This document shows, one piece after another, positions 55,554 to 62,014 of a stretch of 64,000 nt of DNA; within the stretch, counting starts at the first letter, position 1; every line of letters starts with the position of its first letter. Position numbers and translations under genes: made by a program. The notes beneath the pieces are model-generated. The model worked only from the letters and a program-made list of their open reading frames with translations. It was not told where the DNA came from and did not search any database. Source of the DNA: Anaerococcus murdochii (GTDB lineage Bacteria; Bacillota; Clostridia; Tissierellales; Peptoniphilaceae); the NCBI RefSeq assembly GCF_019957155.1, contig NZ_JAIPME010000002.1, positions 992,001-1,056,000 of the forward strand, read 5' to 3'.

Positions 55554-55790
55554 TTAGGCTTTTGTCACATCAAATGGAGATTTTTCAATGGTTTCCATTT
55601 CGGCATTGGCCTTTGTTGTGACCTTGCCTTTTTTTGTTTCAAGCACACCAGATTTTACGATTTTATCCATAGCAGCCTTAACATCCGCATCTTGGTAATT
55701 ATCTTTTGGATAGTCAATAGAGACAGTCCTTTGTGTGTTATCAGCGTCTTTAAAGTATAATTTTAATTTTCTTTTTATTGTTTTTTTCAT
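55554..55790 (-). CDS. DUF2922 protein
   Basis: This 78-residue protein matches the short DUF2922 family: LKLYFKDADNTQRTVSIDYPKDN followed by the conserved DADVKAAMDKIVKSG (about 35-49). It pairs with the DUF1659 gene directly upstream, a common arrangement in Firmicutes. The function is unknown; a beta-sheet fold is likely. GGAGG is present before the ATG. Confidence 0.85.
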   Translation of the reverse strand: MKKTIKRKLKLYFKDADNTQRTVSIDYPKDNYQDADVKAAMDKIVKSGVLETKKGKVTTKANAEMETIEKSPFDVTKA

Positions 55791-55803
55791 TGTTTATGCC
55801 TCC

Positions 55804-56022
55804 TTAATTTACTTGTCCTTCATCAACTTTTTCTTCATTTGCCTTGTAGATTGCATAGGCAATTCCCTTGCCATTGTCATTTAATAAACCTAGGTAAGCC
55901 TCGGTGAATGCTTTTAAATTCTCGTTTGTAGCTCCTTGGTTTACTTGGGAGAAGGTCTTTGTGTAAGTCTTTTTTCCTACTCCTTCAATGTCCACAATTT
56001 CATATTTGATCTTAATTTTCAT
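55804..56022 (-). CDS. DUF1659 protein
   Basis: This protein has 72 residues from the ATG at 56022, which has AAGGAG eight bases upstream; a longer open frame to 56145 runs through promoter-like DNA of the neighbouring operon. It has the conserved block KTFSQVNQGATNENLKAFTEAYLGL. It is the partner of DUF2922. The function is unknown. Confidence 0.8.
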   Translation of the reverse strand: MKIKIKYEIVDIEGVGKKTYTKTFSQVNQGATNENLKAFTEAYLGLLNDNGKGIAYAIYKANEEKVDEGQVN

Positions 56023-56095
56023 ATTTAACTCCTTATATTTATTTCTTGGCGCCGTACTAATAGGTAGAAAAAAATTGAAAAATGTCCCGAAAATC

Positions 56096-56148
56096 TTGAC
56101 AAAATTTTTATATATGCTACAATATTCATATGAAGATACATTCATATG
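56096..56148 (+). promoter_or_regulatory. Promoter and operator of the metal-efflux operon
   Basis: TTGACA (56096-56101), 16 bases and TACAAT (56118-56123). Right after the -10 lie two copies of ATTCATATG (56124-56132 and 56140-56148), sixteen bases apart and each palindromic at its core. This is the usual place for an ArsR/SmtB repressor site. Confidence 0.8.
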
Positions 56149-56177
56149 TACAAATATAGAAATGAAACGAGGTGGAG

Positions 56178-56480
56178 ATGAAGGTAGACATAGACAATAT
56201 TTCGGATAATATCCTAAGCGACTTGGCCGACCTTTTCAAAATTTTTTCAGACTCTACAAGGATGAGAATCATGTACAGGCTTTTTGAGGGGCCAGTAAGT
56301 GTGGGCGACATAGCCGAAAGCCTTGATATGAGCCAATCGGCCATCAGTCACCAACTAAGAAACCTAAAGAAAAACAAGCTAGTAAAAAGCGAGAGGGAAG
56401 GCAAGTCCATTATGTATTCCCTTCTCGATGACCACGTGAAATTAATTATAGAAATCGGTCTAGAACACATTTGCGAATAG
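56178..56480 (+). CDS. ArsR/SmtB-family metal-sensing repressor
   Basis: This protein has 100 residues from ATG 56178; an in-frame GTG lies at 56172. It has a winged helix-turn-helix with the recognition helix QSAISHQLRNLKKNKLV. The C-terminal helix LDDHVKLIIEIGLEHICE has the D-x-H-(10)-H-x-x-E arrangement of the SmtB/CzrA alpha-5 zinc site. The alpha-3 cysteines of CadC are absent. It should bind the ATTCATATG sites and leave DNA when Zn (or Co) rises. The metal pump genes follow in the same operon. Confidence 0.9.
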   Translation: MKVDIDNISDNILSDLADLFKIFSDSTRMRIMYRLFEGPVSVGDIAESLDMSQSAISHQLRNLKKNKLVKSEREGKSIMYSLLDDHVKLIIEIGLEHICE

Positions 56481-56496
56481 ACCAAAGGAGGAATTT

Positions 56497-56721
56497 ATGA
56501 AAGCAAAATACAAAATTGAAGGCCTAGATTGTGCCAACTGTGCAGCCAAAATTGAAGAAGCCATCTCTAAATTAGACGGTGTCAACAGCGTTAGAGTTTC
56601 ATTCTTATCAGAAAAGGTCAAATTTGACCTAGCGGATGATATTGACCTAGAAGACCTAATTGCAAAATCAAATGAAATAGCCGACAAGATTGAACCAGGA
56701 TCAAAAATTTTGGTGGACTAG
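56497..56721 (+). CDS. Heavy-metal-associated (HMA) domain protein
   Basis: This 74-residue protein has a single ferredoxin-like HMA domain with the metal motif GLDCANCA (cysteines about residues 11 and 14) near the N terminus. It has the length of CopZ-type chaperones, but its neighbour is a Zn/Cd-type pump that lacks an N-terminal HMA domain. It therefore probably acts as that domain in trans. AAAGGAGG precedes the ATG, and its stop abuts the pump start (TAGATG). Confidence 0.9.
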   Translation: MKAKYKIEGLDCANCAAKIEEAISKLDGVNSVRVSFLSEKVKFDLADDIDLEDLIAKSNEIADKIEPGSKILVD

Positions 56722-58572
56722 ATGCTAAAATCAATGACCAAAGATCATAAACAGACTTTTTTAAAGCTTGTTTTAATAGTCATTCTGACCTTTGCCCTAG
56801 CATATTTTGATTCCCACATCGCTTGGGTCAATATCCATATCGCAAGACTTTGGTATTTGGGCCTCTATCTTTTAGCGGCATGGGAGGTCCTCAAGGAAGC
56901 CTTTGAAGGCCTCAAACGTGGCCAGGCCCTTGACGAGAACTTCCTCATGACCATAGCCACACTCACCGCCTTTTTAATCGGTGACTACCTCGAAGCCATT
57001 GCGGTAATGGTATTCTACGGCTTTGGCGAACTTTTTGAGGAAATAGCCACCCACTCTTCTAAGGAAAACATCAAAAGCCTCTTAGACCTAGTCCCAGACC
57101 TTGCCAACAAGGTCCTAGATGACGGAACAATCGAGGAAATCGACCTCGATGATGTAGAAGTGGGCGACATCTTGATGGTCCGTGACGGAGAAAAAGTCGG
57201 AGTCGACGGGGTAATAATCGAAGGAAACGCCCTTGTAGACACATCTTCAGTCACAGGCGAATCCATGCCAGTAGAAGTAGGCCCTGGAGATGAGATAATA
57301 TCCTCATCAATCTTAAGCCAAGGCATCATCAAATATGAGGCCACCAAGGAATTTGACGACTCAGTTGCGGCAAAAATCATCGAACTAATCGAAGATTCCC
57401 ACATGTCAAAATCTGACTCCGAGAGATTAATCAGCAGATTTGCCAGGATCTATACACCGATTGTAGTTGCCTTTGCAGGCCTCCTTGCAATCGTCCCACC
57501 ACTATTCATGGGCGGAGCCTGGTCAGATTATCTCCTAAGAGCGGCCACATTCTTAGTTTTATCCTGCCCATGCGCCCTAGTATTATCAGTCCCACTATCC
57601 TTCATGTCAGGCCTAGGCCTTGCAAGTAGGGAAGGAATCTTGATCAAAGGCAGCCAATATTTGGAAGAACTAGAAGCGGCAGATGTACTCTTATCAGACA
57701 AAACAGGCACCCTCACCACAGGGGAGTTTGTCGTAAAAGATATAGAATTTTTGGCAGACTACGATAGGGAAAGGGCCCTCGATTATATCTACAACATCGA
57801 AAAAATGTCCACCCACCCAATCGCCAGAGGCATTGTAAATTCAATGGATAGGGAAGAAGCCCCAGACCTATTTACAAAAATTGACAACAAAAGCGGCCTT
57901 GGAGTCCTTGCGGAAAGTGCTAGAGGCGAAGAAGTCAAAATCGGATCAGGCAAATTTATCGGCATAGAAAATGACGGATCCAGAGCTGTCTATCTAGCCA
58001 TAGACGATAAGCCAATCGCCAAAGTCGTCATAGAAGACCAAATCAAAAAAGACAGCAAAAAGACAATAGAAAGTCTCAAAAAACACTTCAAAAAAATCGC
58101 CGTAGTATCAGGCGACGGCCAAGGCCCAGTCAAAGACTTGGCAGAAGAACTCGCCCTCACAGATTATTATGCAGAAGTCATGCCAAAAGATAAGCTAGAC
58201 ATCATGCAAGACTATCAAAACAAGGGCAGCAAAGTAGTCTTTGTAGGCGACGGCATCAACGACGCCCCAGTCCTTAAAAACGCAAACGTCGGCATATCCA
58301 TGGGCGAAACCGCCTCAGACCTCGCCATAGAATCATCCGACATCCTAATAGCCAACGGTGAATTCAGCCAAATGGCCAAACTAATGACCATAGCCAAACT
58401 CACCAACTCCACAGTAATGCAAAACATCACATTTATAATGACAGTAAAAGTCATCATCCTAATCTTAGGCCTCCTAGGCCACGCCTCAATGTGGTTAGCA
58501 ATCTTCGGAGACGTAGGAGTAAGTATAATTGCCATATTGTGGGGAATGAGGATACTTAAGAAAAGGTTATGA
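56722..58572 (+). CDS. P1B-type ATPase, Zn/Cd exporter (ZntA/CadA-like)
   Basis: This 616-residue metal pump has TGES in SSVTGESMPVE (about residue 176), the ion-site CPC in LSCPCALVLSVP (about 281), the phosphorylated Asp in DKTGTLTTG (about 325), HP in STHPIARG (about 364) and GDGINDAP (about 509). Eight membrane segments are expected. The CPC and the late metal-site helix fit the Zn/Cd/Pb group rather than copper. It has no N-terminal HMA domain; a separate 74-residue HMA protein is encoded just upstream. A terminator overlaps its end. Confidence 0.92.
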   Translation: MLKSMTKDHKQTFLKLVLIVILTFALAYFDSHIAWVNIHIARLWYLGLYLLAAWEVLKEAFEGLKRGQALDENFLMTIATLTAFLIGDYLEAIAVMVFYGFGELFEEIATHSSKENIKSLLDLVPDLANKVLDDGTIEEIDLDDVEVGDILMVRDGEKVGVDGVIIEGNALVDTSSVTGESMPVEVGPGDEIISSSILSQGIIKYEATKEFDDSVAAKIIELIEDSHMSKSDSERLISRFARIYTPIVVAFAGLLAIVPPLFMGGAWSDYLLRAATFLVLSCPCALVLSVPLSFMSGLGLASREGILIKGSQYLEELEAADVLLSDKTGTLTTGEFVVKDIEFLADYDRERALDYIYNIEKMSTHPIARGIVNSMDREEAPDLFTKIDNKSGLGVLAESARGEEVKIGSGKFIGIENDGSRAVYLAIDDKPIAKVVIEDQIKKDSKKTIESLKKHFKKIAVVSGDGQGPVKDLAEELALTDYYAEVMPKDKLDIMQDYQNKGSKVVFVGDGINDAPVLKNANVGISMGETASDLAIESSDILIANGEFSQMAKLMTIAKLTNSTVMQNITFIMTVKVIILILGLLGHASMWLAIFGDVGVSIIAILWGMRILKKRL

Positions 58573-58588
58573 AAATAGCCTTTTTTTT
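58562..58588 (+). terminator. Terminator of the metal-efflux operon
   Basis: AAAGGTTAT pairs with ATAGCCTTT (one G-T pair) around GAAA and is followed by eight T residues. The pump stop codon lies in the stem. Confidence 0.85.
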
Positions 58589-58633
58589 TATGATTTTTTT
58601 AATTTTAAATTTATTTTATCTTTTATATTTTCT

Positions 58634-59010
58634 CAGTCATTGACATTACTGCTCCGTTCATAGGGGGAACCCAAGGGGGCGGCAGATGCCCCCTAACCGG
58701 TTCCCCCTAAAACCCCCTTACGCTACACCCCCAACTGCTCCTTAAGCGGAGTGCGAAACCAGAAGTTTGCCTAACGGCAAACCTCTTTAGTAGAGATAAT
58801 ATCCTTGTATCAGTTTATGTATCTTCTCACTGATTTCTAATATTCAAGCCCCTAAAAACTGATAACTCGCTAACGCTCAGACAATCAGTTTTCTTGACGG
58901 GGCTTTCTATTAGAAATCTTTGCCCGATAGAGGGGAGAGTGAGCACGAGACCAACTCAAACCCACACCCTCGTCTCGACTAAGTGAGCAAAGCGAACGCA
59001 TGGAGAGACC
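58634..59010 (+). repeat. Single-arm folded repeat R3
   Basis: It starts CAGTCATTGACATTACTGCT and holds one arm only: G-rich nested hairpin, TTTGCC/GGCAAA hairpin, and the long stem GATTTCTAAT..ATTAGAAATC with tip CTCGCTAACGCTC. It then continues through CTCGTCTCGACTAAGTGAGC towards the promoter of the antitoxin-type RNA. No ORF is present. The stretch 58589-59248 holds only this repeat and the RNA. Confidence 0.85.
58969..58998. repeat. Left inverted repeat of the toxin-antitoxin cassette
   Basis: CTCGTCTCGACTAAGTGA occurs inverted at 59523-59540 (one changed base in an 18-base core, with a shared flank). The two copies bracket the RNA and toxin genes. Confidence 0.7.
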
Positions 59011-59093
59011 TCCTACGTACACTTAAAGCTAGCTCTACTCATACATTCGGGAGACATTTATAAAATCAAAACCCTACCCCCAACACCAAAAAC

Positions 59094-59121
59094 TTGCAAA
59101 CAACCCCAAAACTGATATAAT
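59094..59121 (+). promoter_or_regulatory. Promoter of antitoxin-type RNA 1
   Basis: TTGCAA (59094-59099), 16 bases and TATAAT (59116-59121). Confidence 0.85.
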
Positions 59122-59127
59122 AAACCT

Positions 59128-59248
59128 AAGAGAAGCCACCTCTTATCCCATCAAAAAAGCTCTTGGCTTAGGCCAGGAAACAAAACAAATAGAGTGAGAT
59201 TCTCTATGAGGATCAAAAAAGACGGTAGTTCCAGCTACCGTCTTTTTA
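59128..59248 (+). ncRNA. Antitoxin-type RNA 1 (Fst/par-like RNA II)
   Basis: This is a transcript of about 115-120 nt with promoter and terminator. It begins with AAGAGAAGCCACCTCTT and AGCTCTTGGC hairpin-forming parts. It then has AACAAATAGAGTGA (59184-59197), identical to 14 bases of plus-strand sequence inside the toxin gene (59334-59347), so it can pair with codons about 4-8 of the toxin mRNA. It ends in the GACGGTAG/CTACCGTC hairpin shared with the convergent toxin mRNA. Convergent genes with a shared terminator and complementary short repeats are the layout of the pAD1 par locus. Confidence 0.75.
59213..59248. terminator. Bidirectional terminator between antitoxin and toxin
   Basis: GACGGTAG (59221-59228) pairs with CTACCGTC (59235-59242) around TTCCAG. 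A-rich on the left and T-rich on the right, it works on both strands. Confidence 0.9.
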
Positions 59249-59356
59249 TTATTTGCTAGTGCCGTCGTCATCTATATATTTTTCAATATATAAGACAATT
59301 AAAGCCACTAGCAGTGGAAAAAATAAATTTTCCAACAAATAGAGTGATATCTCCAT
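59249..59356 (-). CDS. Fst-like type I toxin peptide
   Basis: This 35-residue peptide starts MEISLYLLENLFF, has a hydrophobic membrane segment PLLVALIVLYIEKY beginning with a proline, and ends in a polar tail DDDGTSK. AAGGTGA lies six bases before the ATG, and a TATAAT about 35 bases upstream (minus strand, 59396-59391; weak TTAATA at -35) could start a short mRNA. Fst/Ldr-type toxins have this size, a proline at the membrane entry and a charged tail, and they damage or condense the membrane/nucleoid when free of their RNA antitoxin. The frame is short, but position, ribosome site and pairing with RNA 1 support it. Confidence 0.72.
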   Translation of the reverse strand: MEISLYLLENLFFPLLVALIVLYIEKYIDDDGTSK

Positions 59357-59390
59357 CAGTCTCACCTTCTTTTTTTCAGGAGATAATTAT

Positions 59391-59419
59391 ATTATAACAT
59401 ATTTAATTAATAATATTAA
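59391..59419 (-). promoter_or_regulatory. Promoter of the toxin mRNA
   Basis: On the minus strand TTAATA (59419-59414), 17 bases and TATAAT (59396-59391). The -35 is poor. Confidence 0.5.
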
Positions 59420-59512
59420 TCTATCTTAAAATTACCATGACACCTATACCGTATAGATTAGACAAAGGAAGCCAGAGGCTTCTCCAGTCTCCTAGAGCCG
59501 ACGGGCTTGTTA

Positions 59513-59546
59513 TTCGCTACGTTCACTTAGTCGAGACGAGAGGGGT
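59513..59546. repeat. Right inverted repeat and repeat remnant
   Basis: TTCGCTACGTTCACTTAGTC followed by GAGACGAGAGGGGTGG matches, inverted, the end of R3. The rest of 59357-59674 is non-coding (toxin promoter and this remnant). Confidence 0.65.
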
Positions 59547-59674
59547 GGAGCCTCGAGCCCACCCCCCTAAAAGCCTTTAAGCCAAATCCCCCTCAAACCC
59601 CTTGCCAAAAATCAAATTTCACTGTACAATAAAAGTACATTTAAAGTCCAAACACGGACTAGAAAGGAGAATAT

Positions 59675-60157
59675 ATGTACTATGAAATTATCGCCATCTT
59701 GCCAGAGCAAGTGAAAGGCAAGGGAATATATTCCCGTATATATAGGGAAGACAAATCCTTCCTCGACCCACGCACACCCGCCCTCTATCTCAAAAATCTC
59801 TACGAAGCCAAAGGCAAAAACAAAAGGCAGATGGACAAAAAAATCAAAGAAACCTACCAAATCGCAAGAAACATCCCCTACGCCATAGACTCTAACCACG
59901 TCTTCTTCCCATTCAAAATCAGATCCACCGACATAGGAGAAAACAACCGAGCCTTCATCAACGTCAAATTCATCAGGGAAATCAAAGGCAGCGCCATAGT
60001 CCTAGACACAGGCGAAGAAATCCAAAGTCTCACCACCAACAAAGCCCTAATCCAAAACAAAATCCTAGCCAGAGCCCTACTAATGGAAGAAATCCTCCAA
60101 ACCACCTTACAAAGGGAAAAAACATTGAAATATATGACGGCTTACTTAAAAAGATAG
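59675..60157 (+). CDS. ComK-like protein (tentative)
   Basis: This 160-residue basic protein has AAAGGAG upstream of its ATG. The region NIPYAIDSNHVFFPFKIRST, then AFINVKFIREIKGSAIVLDTGEEIQSLTTN and a final helix starting with KALIQNKILARALLMEEIL, follows the ComK pattern: IPI, then a FFP strand, then a strand with N(V), then F/LDxGxxI, then a helix with Q. ComK activates competence genes in Bacillus. The C-terminal part here is long and basic. No other competence gene is near. Homology is weak by eye, so this is a suggestion only. Confidence 0.4.
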   Translation: MYYEIIAILPEQVKGKGIYSRIYREDKSFLDPRTPALYLKNLYEAKGKNKRQMDKKIKETYQIARNIPYAIDSNHVFFPFKIRSTDIGENNRAFINVKFIREIKGSAIVLDTGEEIQSLTTNKALIQNKILARALLMEEILQTTLQREKTLKYMTAYLKR

Positions 60158-60266
60158 GTAGCTACCTTTTTGATTCCTAATAATTGGTGGGTTTCTTATC
60201 CAAGATAAGTTATTTTTTTCTTTCTTATCCGAGATAAGCTATCTATCTTATATGTGATTATTTTAT

Positions 60267-60750
60267 TTACAGTTGAATCTTCGTAACTGGGGGAACCCCA
60301 AGGGACCTTCCGCAGGGTCCCTCACTGGGTTCCCCCAGGCCCCCTTTCCGCTACACCCCCGAGCGGCTCCTTAAGCGGAGGGCGGAAGAAGGAAGCTTGC
60401 CTTTCCGGCAAGCTTTTTTTGTGTATGGTTTACGTCCTTGTTTTATTTGACGTATTTTCCCGCAGATTTCTAATCGTCGGGTTGCTAAAAACTGATAACT
60501 CGCTAACGCTCAAACAATCAGTTTTCTTAACGGGGCTTTCTATTAGAAATCTTTGCCCGATAAAGGGGAGATTTGGTCTCGATGTTCCAGTGTTTGCAAG
60601 GCTCGTTTGGCTTCGCCAAACACTGCAAGATATAGAACCAGACTCACACAGCACCGTCCCGACAGAAGGAGCAACATGCCCTTCGGCACTAAGAGAGGAC
60701 TGACGAGGGATCGTATAAATACGGGACCATAATGTCCGAAGCGATTCCTT
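60267..60750 (+). repeat. Single-arm folded repeat R4
   Basis: It starts with the end TTACAGTTGAATCTTCGTAA but then continues with the arm type otherwise behind the other end (AACCCCAAGGGACCTTCCGC, GAGCGGCTCCTTAAGCGGAG), so it is a chimera. It has the GCTTGCC/GGCAAGC hairpin, the stem with CTCGCTAACGCTC, then TTTGGCTTCGCCAAA and GACC..GTCC-type pairings leading into antitoxin-type RNA 2. Confidence 0.85.
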
Positions 60751-60756
60751 GTAAAC

Positions 60757-60784
60757 TTGAAAATACCCCCAAATATGATATAAT
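60757..60784 (+). promoter_or_regulatory. Promoter of antitoxin-type RNA 2
   Basis: TTGAAA (60757-60762), 16 bases and TATAAT (60779-60784). Confidence 0.8.
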
Positions 60785-60790
60785 AAACCT

Positions 60791-60900
60791 AAGAGAAGCC
60801 ACCTCTAACAAAAGCTCTTGGCTCAACCAAGAAAAAAGATATAATGTGAATCTCCATAGGATTCAAAAAAGACGGTAGGTGCGAACTACCGATTTTTTTT
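60791..60900 (+). ncRNA. Antitoxin-type RNA 2 (no adjacent toxin)
   Basis: This is a homologue of RNA 1: AAGAGAAGCCACCTCT, AGCTCTTGGCT, a variable segment, and a GGTAG/CTACC terminator hairpin with eight T residues. The variable segment (ATAATGTGAATCTCCAT) is the reverse complement of ATGGAGATTCACATTAT, which would be a toxin start reading MEIHII. No such ORF follows; repeat R5 begins 68 bases later. Confidence 0.65.
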
Positions 60901-60968
60901 GCTTATCCAAGATAAGATATTATTTTTACAATCCGGGATTGGATACCATATTATATAAATGTTCTAGG

Positions 60969-61644
60969 TCATATACGTGACCACTCCGTAACTGGGGGAA
61001 CCCCAAGGGACCTTCCGCAGGGTCCCTCACTGGGTTCCCCCAGGCCCCTTTTCCGCTACACCCCCGAGCGGCTCCTTATGCGGAGTGCGGATAATGAAGC
61101 TTGCTTTTCGCAAGCTTTTTTGTATAGAGAGAATTACCTTGTATAAGATTACGTATCTCCCCAGAGATTTCTAATAATCAAGCCCCTAAAAACTGATAAC
61201 TCGGCTCCGCCTCAAACAATCAGTTTTCTTAACGGGGCTTTCTATTAGAAATCTTTGCCCGACAAAAGAGAGAACTGGTCTCGAAGTTATAGAAAGTGCT
61301 GGCTCGTTTGGCTTCGCCATACATTGCTAAATTAGTGTTTATTTTCAAACAAAGAAATTATAATCCCAAGACCAATTATTTTTGTAAATGAGGGAGGCGT
61401 TAAAAAATTTGATTGTCTGAGCGAAGCGAGTTATCAAATTTTAGCCGACTGAATGTCAAAAAAGTTTGGAGATAGTCCAACTAGAACAAGGGCTCCTCTA
61501 TATTAATAGTTTGCCGTAGGCAAACTCCTTATCCCCCGCGAGGGGTCGCCCGGAGGGGGTAGCCGAAAGGGGTCTGGGGAGTCGAGTTGGGGAACGTGCG
61601 AAACGTTCCCCTGGGACTCCCCAGTTACGAAGATTCAACTGTAA
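60969..61644 (-). repeat. Long folded repeat R5 (inverted copy of R2 type)
   Basis: This 676-bp element is in the opposite orientation to R2: left end TCATATACGTGACCACTCCG and right end TTACGAAGATTCAACTGTAA. Both arms and the central TTTGGC/GCCA hairpin are present, with many compensating base changes relative to R2 (for example GGCTCCGCC and GAGCGAAGCGAG tips). The non-coding gap 60158-62014 contains R4, RNA 2, R5 and the small repeat. Confidence 0.9.
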
Positions 61645-61705
61645 TTAGAATGATAATCTATAATAAGAAGATAATATTAAAAGAAAATTATAAGATGCTG
61701 ATCCT

Positions 61706-61757
61706 GGATTAATAGACTCACCTAGTGAAAAAAGATTGTTTCGTCTCGGACGAAAGA
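61706..61757 (+). repeat. Small repeat, second copy
   Basis: It matches 50099-50150 with one A fewer in an A run. It has the TTTCGTC/GACGAAA hairpin, 60 bases outside the end of R5. Confidence 0.8.
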
Positions 61758-61897
61758 AAACTAGATTTTATCCAAAACAATAGTATATTAACAGATATCT
61801 TACAAGGACTCCGTCGAGGAGATAACTTATCTCGGATAAGAAATCTCATGAATTGTGTAGAAATATTGTAGCAATATTTAGCAAAATTTTATATATA

Positions 61898-61947
61898 TTG
61901 ACAATTTGCATAAATGTGTTGACAATGTGGAGAAAAGATTGTAAGAT
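61898..61947 (+). promoter_or_regulatory. Promoter region of the surface-protein gene
   Basis: TTGACA at 61919-61924 with TAAGAT 17 bases on (61942-61947). A second TTGACA lies at 61898. These are strong signals for a highly expressed gene. Confidence 0.7.
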
Positions 61948-62014
61948 TATAAATGTAAAGTGAGTACGCAAAGTACGATACAAAAAAGAAGAAATTCAAA
62001 GGAGAATTATTATT

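Noticed and set aside
49113..61842. Long repeats considered as insertion sequences
   Set aside because: No transposase frame of any size is present in any copy, so they are called non-coding repeats instead.
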